This document shows positions 26,601 through 34,195 of a stretch of DNA of 64,000 nt, piece by piece. The stretch is from assembly GCA_037179385.1 (NCBI GenBank), contig CM074187.1, forward strand, positions 11,471,450-11,535,449, given 5' to 3'. The notes beneath the pieces were generated by a model. The model saw only the letters and a program-made list of their open reading frames with translations, had not been told where the DNA came from and made no database searches. The position numbers and the translations under genes were made by a program. The DNA is from Holothuria scabra. Its lineage: Eukaryota; Echinodermata; Holothuroidea; Aspidochirotida; Holothuriidae. How positions within the stretch are numbered: the stretch's first letter is position 1; each line of letters begins with the position of its first letter.

Positions 26601-29600
26601 CTATGCATTGTTAGAAAAACTTCACCCCTGACTGGAGTACTCTATCCACATGGTATTAATAGATGAAGATCACAAGGCAGAGATAGGACTTTTTGTTATA
26701 CCCCTTATGGGTATGGGTCCACAACATGCTGACATAATTATGGAGGAACAACAATTAAACACATGGTCACACAACTGATCTTTGTGTAGAACACATACAA
26801 GTCGCTGGATTGCATGCACTAAAGTTTGCCCACATGTCACTTAGAACACTTACACACAAACCCACTTACCTGACCAATCCACTGTTAGCAATTTTACCTG
26901 CTGGTTTGTTATTTCTCCAAAGGAGGGCATGCTTTTTGCATTGTGACCTCACATGCATAAGGTCTATTCCTCTAAATTTGGTAACGAGACTAGTTGATCA
27001 TATTGAAAATGCATCATGATACTGCAATATGATTGGAATTTGGATTCGTACATTCAGCGGCTAACAAAGCTTTCCAACAAAGTACAGTTCATGCAATACA
27101 GTAATAGCAAATACATTATCACGTCTGACAAGATTAAATACTATGGCTGTGATCGTGTAGTCAGGCTTCGACAAATCCCCCGCCCGACAGTCCGGGACAA
27201 GTAAAAAATGACTTGGACAAGTGAACTGCTCAGTATTGTAGCCCTCCAGGCAAGCAGAACAGAAGTCTTCTTCACATAGGAATTCAATGGCTAGTACTAG
27301 ATAACTAGATATGGACTCAGTGCATATTCATGTGGACAAGTAGACTTTGGGAATCCCTAGCCCGATGGACAAGGAATTTATCGAAGCCTGCGTGTAGTAT
27401 TTAATCACTTACATTTAACTGCAAAATTTAGTGGTTGATTGCACTTCCCATGTCTGTAGTTCTAACTAGCTCCAAATAGTACTGAAACATGCTCATCTAC
27501 AGCATTAGCCTAACATATGATACAGCTGAAGGAGCAGTTCTCATTTCTCCACACTAGTAGAGCCACTCCAAGCACAAAGTATAGACTACACATGAGCCAT
27601 GGTATCTATATTTAAACAAAAGTGATTTTATGGGTCAATGAACAATACAGCTGAATACACTAACACTGTAGCAGAAAACTCTAATAAAGTACAGTAAACT
27701 AGCTTGAAGGTAAGCAGTTGGGGTTTGCTAATGTACGGACACTAGTTGCAATTTGTGGCAAGGGACGTTTTTCTCAACATTTACTTACACTTGATTAATC
27801 ACAGCACAACCACAGCCCTATTAAACACAAAAAGGCCTTCCTCTCCTTGGTCCCTCAAAAAGCTCCTTGAAAACAAACCAGAGTGTACAGTACATCAACA
27901 TATAAACTATTCTTCATTCTTAGTTTCTTACTTAGCAATAATCTTCAACTTCTACTGGTCGAGCAGTCACATGACCATGTGTTATCCAGGGATACATTCA
28001 CAGTGACGGACAAATAAATGCACCTATCTTAGGCTATTCTATTTTACTTGGGGTTCAACTGTTTTAACATGGTTATTTACAAGCAAGATTTCATCTCTCT
28101 TTTGTCCTTTTAATCAAAAAAGTTTTGGGTATGAATGAACAAGGTTAAGCAATCGTGGACATGTGAATTAGCTAGGATGATGCAGTCTCAGGGGCTAATG
28201 CTATCACTAAATCTTCTGGTCCATCACTTGCATTAACCCCCAATCATGCATTACCCTCAATTTGATGTTGGCCTACGGTTTATTTTGTTTAATCTTTAAA
28301 AAAAATTCTCAAGAATTTTTACCAACATACCAATGACACCGTTTCTGTGCCTCTCTAATGGCGTCAAATTTTCTCTCACGGGACACGATCTGTGCTACAA
28401 CATACTCGGCCATTGTTGTGCCATAAGTATCTGCTAGCCTAGTTACTTTATATGGCAGCTGGCTGATCCCAGCTTTCTTGGTATGGCTGTACAACTGGTT
28501 AACACCTGAAAAAGTTGGACAAATTATCCCAGTATCACTAGATTTGGTAAATACATGTTTTGAGTTAAACTGTATGTCCTTCACTTAAAGTTCTTAAATT
28601 TGAATGCTGTTGTATCAAATCTACAAGATGATAACTAGTTCACATAAAGAGTGTTAACCACCATTAAAGCATAAATCACCACACCATAGAAATTAGAAGG
28701 GTTCTTACCCCCCCCTCAAAAATATTTTGGACAGGATTTCCGTTCAAAGGGGGCAGGGGAGAAACACCAACTGACATAAATTCTGCTTTTTTCCTCAACC
28801 ATTTTCTCAGCATGTGGGAGATATTGCCATGGAAACTCCATAGTGTAGGGTCTAATCAGGTAATGCCTGTGCACGTGTAATGCAATCACTACAATAATGA
28901 TTTGATAAAGAAAAAAACAGCGTGCATAAGAAAATCTTACATATCATGGTTTTACCCAGACATGTCCTCTTTGTTCTGACTCGCACTAATGTCCTGGCAC
29001 ATTTCTAAGACTGCCCACAGTGTCCAAACTTTTTATATTTCTTTTTTTTTTAACACATAAATCATTTCAATCCTTGACCCCCCCCCTATAGATTCAAATA
29101 ACCTTTACATCAAAAGGCACCTACATGTATACTCTTGAATAATCTAAGTTTCCTAACTTGAGATAGTATGTTAACAAGGTTCTCAGCGTTTGAAGTCAGA
29201 TGAGCATGAGTTGTCCCTCTTTTGATATATCGTGTTAATGAGCGAAGCATCAAAAACACATGCATGCCTGCAAACTCACAATAAACACATTCCACTATGA
29301 ATTCCTAGGTTGCTCTCACCTTTGAAGTAAAAAGGGTCATTTATTGAGACAATAGTGATACACTAGTACATTTCAACTTAGTAACCACAAAGTCAACCTT
29401 CTTGAACTAAAAAATTGCAGAGTAACTTGCAGTATTCACAGGATATCCACGCAGTTTGAAAGTGGAGAAAATGTAAAATGACAGACATTTCTGGTTTTTA
29501 AAAAAGACCTGGAGCTTACCAGCACTAGTAAACTGCAACCATCTCAAGTTGGGAGTATCAAGTTCACAAAACTTTTCAAACAAGTCTGGGCTTATAACAG

Positions 29601-30241
29601 CAACTTCTGCTTTCCTCCAAGTTTCAAGTGATGCTTCATCTGCACGTAGTTAAAAATAGCTCCAAATCAGGACACAAATATAGCACTAATAAATGCTGAA
29701 ATGGTGAGAACTTTATTGTAATTTAGTCTTTTTCTCAGAATACAGCCTCACATCATATTACTAGTGCAGTAATACTTAGATGAGGTTTTACACTTAGTTT
29801 CTACACAATTGGTTAAATCAGGCTGGCCCCTGGTCTTTTTTCCAGTTGTGGCTCACTGGTTTGTTTCCCTGCCCATTGCAAATGCTGAGCACCAAGCACA
29901 ATGCCAGTAGGTTCACATTTTTAAAGTCTTGGGTATGACCCAACTAGGAATCAGAATCCAGACCTCTTGGTTGCATGCAATGTTAAGGGTCATTTCATAA
30001 TGACATAATGACTTTTATGCATATCCTCACCCCTTACTGTACATGATCTCTACACGACTGTTCATATATTACAAAAGCAATTCAGACTAAACATACCAAA
30101 AGTGGCATTGGCGGCATCGAATACTTTGAGAGGCACAGATGGCAATTTTTCCTTCAACAGATTCTCAAACTCCTTATAATCAATAGCTATCTGCACTGCC
30201 CAGCTCCATACAACAATTCTTGGTAGTTTTTGGTTTTCCAT
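8597..30241 (-). CDS. D-isomer-specific 2-hydroxyacid dehydrogenase, GhrA-like (complete gene, 10 coding exons)
   Basis: Likely an NAD(P)H-dependent reductase of glyoxylate, hydroxypyruvate or a related 2-keto acid. Coding exons, in order of transcription: 30241-30097, 29639-29520, 28505-28331, 25300-25221, 22389-22293, 20227-20107, 15816-15749, 13922-13838, 13041-12997 and 8683-8597. All have AG/GT borders and their phases join without a break into 1023 nt, or 340 residues plus TGA, a normal length for the family. Seen: the Rossmann motif GAGSIG at residues 166-171; the GRG motif with the catalytic Arg at about 255; Glu at about 284 in PEPLPKES; and His at about 303 in TPHVSG. The start ATG has a strong context (AACATGG) and lies about 34 bases inside an acceptor, so a non-coding 5' exon probably lies upstream. 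No targeting signal is obvious, so the enzyme is probably cytosolic. Family membership is firm. The exact substrate cannot be read from sequence; a GRHPR-type enzyme is the alternative, but the PLPKESKLW segment favours GhrA. Confidence 0.93.
9595..10083 (+). mobile_element. Tandem-unit element, copy 3 (dehydrogenase intron 9)
   Basis: Three units with GATGACCTTTGACC-type cores, then a CA tract (9999-10034). The end hairpin is GGTTCCTTTGCTACCGCAAG followed by GAACCAAAAA. The hairpin stem sequence differs from copies 1, 2 and 4 but pairing is kept. Decayed units continue to about 10240. Confidence 0.65.
10379..10668 (+). mobile_element. MITE family D, copy 1
   Basis: Diverged copy: AAAGGGAAAATGCAGACATG at the left, GGCAACTGCTCTTGCCCTTT at the right, with the internal CTTGAGAGTCATGTAAAA matching the others. 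Confidence 0.65.
11211..11430 (+). repeat. U2-snRNA-headed repeat, copy 1
   Basis: Starts exactly at the U2 5' end (ATCGTTTCTCTGCCTTTTG, then AGATCATGTGTAGTGCCTG), with a few substitutions. The downstream body matches copy 2 (GACAAACCAATAATG, GAGGTTGGTCAGG, ATTGTCCTTTAGTGGACG, TTTGGTTTCCC). It lies in intron 9 of the dehydrogenase gene. Confidence 0.8.
11501..11612. mobile_element. MITE family E, copy 3 (short)
   Basis: TCAGGGAGTAATTTATCCGG, then TCGCATCGCAAAATGCGATG. The right end is decayed. In dehydrogenase intron 9. Confidence 0.55.
12592..12746. mobile_element. MITE family E, copy 2
   Basis: Ends ACTAAATTATTCCCTG, with GAAAATTGCTACACAAAATG inside. It lies in dehydrogenase intron 9. Confidence 0.65.
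12997..13041 (-). CDS. Dehydrogenase gene, coding exon 9 (catalytic His)
   Basis: A 45-nt in-phase exon, acceptor GCACTATAG and donor GAACAG/GTGAGT. It encodes VTITPHVSGIVTEEQ, containing the catalytic histidine motif. Confidence 0.92.
13123..13383 (+). mobile_element. MITE family D, copy 2
   Basis: TTAAAGGGAAGGAGCAGTCA and TCCCAAA at the left, inverse TTTGGGGGACTGCTCTTTAC and CTTTAA at the right. It lies about 80 bases from dehydrogenase exon 9, in intron 8. Confidence 0.8.
13712..13800 (-). repeat. tRNA-derived SINE, 3' part, minus strand
   Basis: Contains the minus-strand forms of CACAACTGGACGAAAG, TTGAACCAGTTGGTTGGAAA and CTGGGCCGTAAA. It lies about 40 bases past the donor of dehydrogenase exon 8. 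Confidence 0.65.
13838..13922 (-). CDS. Dehydrogenase gene, coding exon 8 (catalytic Glu)
   Basis: Acceptor CCTCTTTTAG, donor CGGAG/GTAAGC. It encodes RKGWLSGAIIDVTMPEPLP followed by KESKLWSTPE. The Glu of PEP lies 19 residues before the catalytic His, close to the spacing usual in this family. Confidence 0.92.
15190..15728 (+). mobile_element. Related tandem-unit element with nested terminal palindrome
   Basis: Two units with CTCAATGACCTCTGATG and TTGATGACCTTTGATCTC, then a GATAGATAGATGGATAGACA microsatellite. It ends in AGCTCAAACAGCTCTTTGAG followed by CTGGTTTGAGCT, a nearly perfect palindrome. It has the same architecture as copies 1-4 but different sequence. It ends 21 bases before the donor of dehydrogenase exon 7. 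Confidence 0.5.
15749..15816 (-). CDS. Dehydrogenase gene, coding exon 7 (catalytic Arg)
   Basis: A 68-nt exon with acceptor TTATTCCAG and donor ATAAG/GTAGGA. It encodes KPVFMNIGRGNCIEDDTIV, whose GRG holds the substrate-binding and catalytic arginine. It is too short to stand out as an open frame; it was placed by phase and motif between exons 6 and 8. Confidence 0.9.
16018..16128. mobile_element. Foldback MITE
   Basis: Arms of about 45 bases pair almost perfectly: GGCCGTTCCACAAAGAGTTA and CGCACAATCTTAAG at the left, CTTAAGATAGTGCG and TAACTCTTTGTGGAACGGGC at the right. In dehydrogenase intron 6. Confidence 0.85.
17722..17830. mobile_element. MITE family E-like copy 4
   Basis: CGCAGGGAGCAATTTGTTTT, then repeats of GATTAGCA and AATAGCAAATTTTAA. 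The borders are approximate. Confidence 0.45.
18379..18487 (-). other. Possible terminal coding exon with acidic tail
   Basis: On the minus strand a frame ends KSAKKGEPPSDNLDSDDEED, then TAA at 18381-18379, then AATAAA about 26 bases later (18353-18348). Acidic C-termini of this kind occur in real proteins, and a nearby poly(A) signal is suggestive. It lies inside dehydrogenase intron 6, but its frame does not follow from exon 6 by the obvious acceptor. I do not recognise the protein, and no upstream exon was found. Confidence 0.25.
19645..19766. mobile_element. MITE family E-like copy 5
   Basis: GCATAGCAAGTCTGC and GCATCGCAAATTGCGATGCG, ending AACAAATTGCTCCCTGG. The 115-codon frame that starts at 19722 inside it is not considered coding. 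Confidence 0.45.
20107..20227 (-). CDS. Dehydrogenase gene, coding exon 6
   Basis: Acceptor TTGCTCCCCCAG, donor ACAAAG/GTATTA. It encodes the segment LPLLIAESDYICSILPDC followed by PETTNFFKGDIFSHA, a clear match to the family pattern of a leucine-rich strand, an ILP motif and a Thr-x-x-Phe-Phe helix. Confidence 0.92.
20228..22292 (-). other. Dehydrogenase intron 5
   Basis: No recognised element apart from a short (GACT)n run (GACTGACTGACTGACCGACC) at about 21818 and a TATATATA run at 21370. Confidence 0.5.
22293..22389 (-). CDS. Dehydrogenase gene, coding exon 5
   Basis: Acceptor TTTTTTCCTGCAG, donor TACAG/GTATGG. It encodes VARCCKCFGMKTIGLVRQ, the helix after the glycine loop and the second Rossmann strand. 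An Arg follows that strand rather than an acidic residue, which is compatible with NADPH preference as in other GhrA-type enzymes (inference). Confidence 0.9.
23161..23284. repeat. Exact 62-bp tandem duplication
   Basis: Two identical adjacent units (23161-23222 and 23223-23284) starting TAGGATCAAGCTAGTGAATG, directly before the tandem-unit element of intron 4. Identity indicates a very recent duplication. Confidence 0.95.
23285..24468 (+). mobile_element. Tandem-unit element, copy 4 (dehydrogenase intron 4)
   Basis: The most complete copy: 5' end AACCAGAATGCAAATATGCA with GGTTTCGATGA, seven or so 145-bp units, CA/CATA tract (24370-24425), 3' end GGTTTCTCTTTTCATCGAAA then CCAAAAA. Confidence 0.75.
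24745..24805 (+). repeat. tRNA-derived SINE, 3' fragment
   Basis: Contains TTAACCAATTGGTTTAGAAA and GTCATAAAACTCCATCC, matching the SINE 3' end, plus the trailing AACTAACTA repeat. Confidence 0.55.
25221..25300 (-). CDS. Dehydrogenase gene, coding exon 4 (NAD-binding motif)
   Basis: Acceptor TTTACATACAG, donor GAAG/GTACAA. It encodes MHQLTIGIVGAGSIGEE, with the GxGxxG dinucleotide-binding loop at residues 166-171. Confidence 0.92.
25301..28330 (-). other. Dehydrogenase intron 3
   Basis: A 3-kb intron. I recognise no member of the window's repeat families in it; short open frames at 26220, 26810, 27016 and 27746 are not supported. Confidence 0.45.
28331..28505 (-). CDS. Dehydrogenase gene, coding exon 3
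   Basis: Acceptor CTTTTTCAG, donor CATTG/GTATGT. It encodes the helix leading into the coenzyme domain, with TRLADTYGTTMAEYVVAQI, the counterpart of the family's conserved MAEYV segment. The exon is 175 nt and its frame continues exactly from exon 2. Confidence 0.92.
29092..29335 (+). mobile_element. Tandem-unit element, decayed copy 5 (dehydrogenase intron 2)
   Basis: Recognisable from TCTAAGTTTCCTAACTTGAG, GTTAACAAGGTTCTCAG and the closing CTATGAATTCCTAGGTTGCT. The TGACC core is largely lost. Confidence 0.5.
29520..29639 (-). CDS. Dehydrogenase gene, coding exon 2
   Basis: Acceptor CTACGTGCAG, donor GCTG/GTAAGC. It encodes about 40 residues starting DEASLETWRKAEVAV and ending LRWLQFTSAG. 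The segment LRWLQFTSAG corresponds to the family's substrate-domain strand followed by the Ser-Ala-Gly loop. The incoming phase is one base from exon 1. Confidence 0.9.
29782..29990 (-). repeat. tRNA-derived SINE, minus strand, dehydrogenase intron 1
   Basis: The minus strand reads GGGTCATACCCAAGACTTTA, then GTGCTCAGCATTTGCAATGG and CAGTGAGCCACAACTGGAAA, matching the SINE body at 59850-59960. Confidence 0.7.
30097..30241 (-). CDS. Dehydrogenase gene, coding exon 1
   Basis: Encodes residues 1-48 plus one base and begins MENQKLPRIVVW. The donor reads TTTG/GTATGT. About 34 bases upstream of the ATG there is an acceptor-like CTCCTACAG, so the exon probably also carries the last part of the 5' UTR. 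The encoded segment is the first beta strand and helix of the substrate-binding domain. Confidence 0.88.
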
Positions 30242-30465
30242 GTTTCCTTACTGATAACACAGCACTTCTGCTGTAGGAGATGACTGTCATACCCCCTGCA
30301 AATACAATACAAATGTGTGAATATGTTACAGCTAAAAACAATTAGTACAAGGCTAACAAACCAATTACTGCACGACTTTGAAGTTCTCAGATGTGGCAAA
30401 AACATCTCATTTTCAAGCTACAGTAGGTAGCATTATCTCATGCCTATTTTAAGATTATAATACAT

Positions 30466-30652
30466 CAGGGAATAATTTATCCAGTATTGCATCGCAATTT
30501 GCTACACAAACAGGCCAAGTTGCTACACAAAATGAAAAATTGTGTAGCAATTTTTTGTGTGCATAACCCATGAATTTTCACAGACAATGTGTGAAAGACC
30601 TCAAATATCTTCAAAACTGCTATGCAAAATTTGAATGCTAAATTATTCCCTG
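30466..30652. mobile_element. MITE family E, copy 1
   Basis: CAGGGAATAATTTATCCAGT at the left and TGCTAAATTATTCCCTG at the right, with internal repeats of TTGCTACACAAA. It lies just upstream of the dehydrogenase start. Confidence 0.75.
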
Positions 30653-30944
30653 TACGTTGTTAGTATTGTAAAGAGGAAGAACACATCAGAAGGCTTTTGG
30701 TGGATGTTTTTCTAATTTGAAGAGAATATCATGATTCTCAGAATTTTGTACTTTACCTGTAACAATAACTGCAAATTTTTGTCGTGCTCTATCTCCATAC
30801 CTGTGACACATATTTCTAAATTTCAGTTGTTTTTGTGCTATAAGCAGCCTGGGAAACTTTGGCTGGAGACACAGGTGCTCAACTGGTACAAGTAAAAGGG
30901 ATGCCAATACTATGCATATAGTACCATAGGCATTGGGAAACCTT

Positions 30945-31248
30945 TTAAAGGCCCAATTTTCTCATCCCAAACAGTACCAATTCTCCTAACCTTCTTAATT
31001 AAGCCCCTCCCACAATTGTCTAAAATTCACCCTCCTCCAGACACAATCTCATTTTATTGCTTCAGGGTGAATGTAGACAGCTCAATGTGTATAATCAAAA
31101 CACTATCAGAACAGTTTGTGCTGTGTAATATAAGTTTTGGTACTCTGCATTGTTTGAATTAGCAGTCAATCAAAAAGCTGGGCCAATTGAGAGTTTCTGT
31201 TACCCTATACTAGAAGTGTAGTTTGAGGTGAGAGGATTGTCCCTTTAA
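30945..31248 (+). mobile_element. MITE family C, copy 1
   Basis: TTAAAGGCCCAATTTTCTCA and TCCCAAAC at the left, inverse GTTTGAGGTGAGAGGATTG and CCCTTTAA at the right; about 300 bp. The internal CCAGACACAATCTCATTTTA is shared with the other copies. Confidence 0.8.
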
Positions 31249-33109
31249 GTATCAGCCAAGTTCTCAGTGGCATACATGAGTAGACCTTTTCATATCACAA
31301 TGCCTAAAGTACATCTCCCTTTGGAGCAATAATAAACCCACATTAGCTAATACAAATGGCTGATTGGTCAACTAATCTGATACAAGACTAGAGTCTTCTA
31401 TTCACAAGGAGCACATTCTACTGAATGTGACCCACCACACCATATGTTTTAGCTCAGTTCAGTTGTGTGACATTTCATAATTATTCCTCCCAATAATATC
31501 AGCATGTTACCACTGCTTAAGGTCCACAGCCAATTATCCATAACTCCCTGTACACAGTCCTTCCCCCAACCATTTGGCTGTAGTGGGTTTTCAACCAGCT
31601 CTCAGCTCCAGGGACAAAATTCATTTTCTTTTCATAGCAACCATAGCACTCAAAATCTTCAGGTACCACCATGACTTTGCTTTTCCAAACTTTGCATGAC
31701 TATTGCAGCAATTACTCGAGGCCTCTTAAAGGTTTGACAATTTGAAATAAAACCATCAAATTTGTGGCTTTCAAAAAAGGAATTGTACAAAAAATTCAAA
31801 ACATTTTTTCATTAGCATTTTAGGTTCAAAATTTGCTGTTAAAAGAAAGTTAATTTCAACAATTAAATTTAATGACCACTAATCAGGGGGAGTACAGTAA
31901 GGCCTGTATGTACATAATTCCGGTTGGCAAATGTTTTGTTTTTCTTTATTTTTCATCCAATCAGTTTGACTTTGAATTGATTAGGGAAGTTATCTTGCCC
32001 TCAAGAAATATAGTTTTAAAAATCCCACTGTTTGAGATGCACAGGTCTATGGTATTAACATAACAGAATTAGTTTGCATAAAATTGGTGGTAAGTTATAC
32101 ATAAAACAAAAAATTGGCCAACAATGTGAACCCATGACATCATGCCTGCTTGCTTCAAGTTCATTCTATGTAGAAAATTTGCAACATTCAGTTGCTCATA
32201 TCTTGACAACTGAACAAGAGAAATGAATAAAAATTTCAACAGAATATTTAGAATATATTCCTTTTGAAACGTATCAAAATTAAATTTGGCTCTGGTCTAT
32301 TCTTTTAATAGCTTGATCATCCCACAATTTTTATATGTAGCTCATGTCATGCTACAATAGATGGGTGCTTATAGTCAATGGTCACCCCATTAATAGGCCA
32401 ATACTGAGCTACTAGACTTCAGTAAAGACATGTGTATAGCCACAGGGAACAGCCACATGATATACTGTACACAAGTTATGGTATTATTGTAGACTGTTCG
32501 ATGCAACAAAATAATTTTTTTCACCCAGAGTCATCAACACTTAAAATCAGTTGCAACCTGAAGCTACTTACTACAATTCTTTGCCCACCTTCAAGTAATC
32601 GTCACCAAATATCGACTGAAAAAATTCATGGGGTATCATTACATGAGCTATGACTCTACCATCCAAAGAAACAAGGACTGCTATAAAAACAACTTCTTTC
32701 TCTGCACTGTCAGAGACTAGAACCTTCTTACCCAGGATATTCCCCACCTCAACAGCCTTGAGTTATGCAAAATCTCCCTTTTGATGTTCCTCAGGGGTGA
32801 CGAGGGAGGGACGTGCCCCCTGAACACTCATGTGCCCCCCCCCCAAAACTGAGATTTGAGATTTCCAAAAGAAACATGTCTTCTGTAATTAGAGTGTGAC
32901 TAGCCTAGGCTTATGAAATGTTTAGGATTTCATTCTTCTTTTGACAAGAACAGGCAAAAAAATGCTGGGAAATGCCATTTCTGGCTGTCTGAGGGGTTGC
33001 GTTTATTCAAAATAAAAAATTCTGACTACGCCAATTGAACAACACGCACAGATCAGGTAACCATTCAAGCAGGATTAGGTCTACATTTCTCTTAAAATGA
33101 TCACATTGC
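31249..33109. other. Intergenic, repeat debris
   Basis: No gene. At 32940-33010 there is GCTGGGAAATGCCATTTCTG and GCTGTCTGAGGGGTT, which recurs at 48150-48180 (GGGAAATGCCATTTCCAGCT) and more weakly at 48350, so it is part of a dispersed repeat. A C-rich block lies at 32815-32845. Confidence 0.45.
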
Positions 33110-33650
33110 CCATCAACTGCCTTCTCTTTCTCTTTCTAGTTTAGCTCACCTTCTTCAAAATGTCAGCTGGATCCACTCTTGATCATAGTTTCATTAACGT
33201 TAGTTTTATTACCAATACAAAAATCTTACTTGAAGTTGCCCTGGAAGTAATTCTTAGACCATCTGATGTAAAGACAACCCTTAAAAATGACTGTAATACC
33301 TCATAAACATGCTAAACCCGAGGAGCTTCCGGGGGCTTCGCTCCCTGGACACCCATCAAGACTCACATTGAACTGCCCATCAACTTCTTTATAATTCTAT
33401 AGTTCATCTCCCCCTTTTTCAATATGTTGACTGGATTGGCTCTTGGTAGTTGGATCATTGTATTTTTTTTACTGAAAGTCTCACTTGAAGTTACTCTGGA
33501 GGTAATTTTTAGACCAGTGTTATGCAATAAAATAACCCCTAAATAACAACCTTAGCACCTTACAAACATGCTAAAACCCAGGAGCTTCTGAGGACCTTGT
33601 CCCATGCAAGCTCCTACCAGGGATTTGCCCCTGAACCCCACTAGGGGTCC
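33110..33650. repeat. Tandem duplication, two units of about 265 bp
   Basis: Units share TGCCCATCAACT, TTACTTGAAGTTGCCCTGGA / TCACTTGAAGTTACTCTGGA, GTAATT.TTAGACCA and CATGCTAAA.CC.AGGAGCTTC. A third, short GGGGTCCCTGAACCCCA duplication closes the array, just before the gypsy insertion. Confidence 0.75.
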
Positions 33651-33704
33651 CTGAACCCCACCTGTTAAGCCCCCATTCCATAAGATGAGTCTAGCAGTGC
33701 TCCC

Positions 33705-33892
33705 TGTAATGAAATCTTCGTAGGTATACGAAAAGAGGAAGCTGGAAGGTTGATGTTGCTGGTTACAAGTATCTTTTGTATCTTACAAGTGTATTGGAAG
33801 AAGAGAGAAGTAGTAGAGTAGTGAGATAGAGATAGAGTAGAAAGAGCGATTATCTGAGGTCGATGCAAGCGTTACAATATGAATATATCACA
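33705..33892 (-). repeat. 3' LTR of the gypsy element
   Basis: 188 bp, TG...CA. It is identical to 38744-38931 except for four single-base differences. It is the downstream LTR, since the element reads on the minus strand. Confidence 0.95.
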
Positions 33893-33905
33893 TCCCCCTC
33901 ATCAA
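33893..33905 (-). promoter_or_regulatory. Polypurine tract of the gypsy element
   Basis: The minus strand reads GATGAGGGGGA immediately before the 3' LTR, the usual plus-strand priming site. Confidence 0.6.
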
Positions 33906-34195
33906 AAAAAAAAAGATAGGAATCACATACGCTTTGCAGTCAGGGATCATGAAACTTTAAGATTTTGGAAGCATTAGATTTTGGAGCAATTTGGAGGAAA
34001 ATTTGGATAGCATCGGCTTTAGATAATTGGAAGTAGATAGTTCAAGATGGAAAGTGAATTACAGTCATTTAAATTACACCACAGCGAATTACAAATTGTT
34101 GTTGGAATTACAGTTCAAAGAATTACAGACCGTTTGTTGGAATTACAGTTCAACAATTACAGACCGTTGAATAATACGAGCATGGGAGTAAATGC

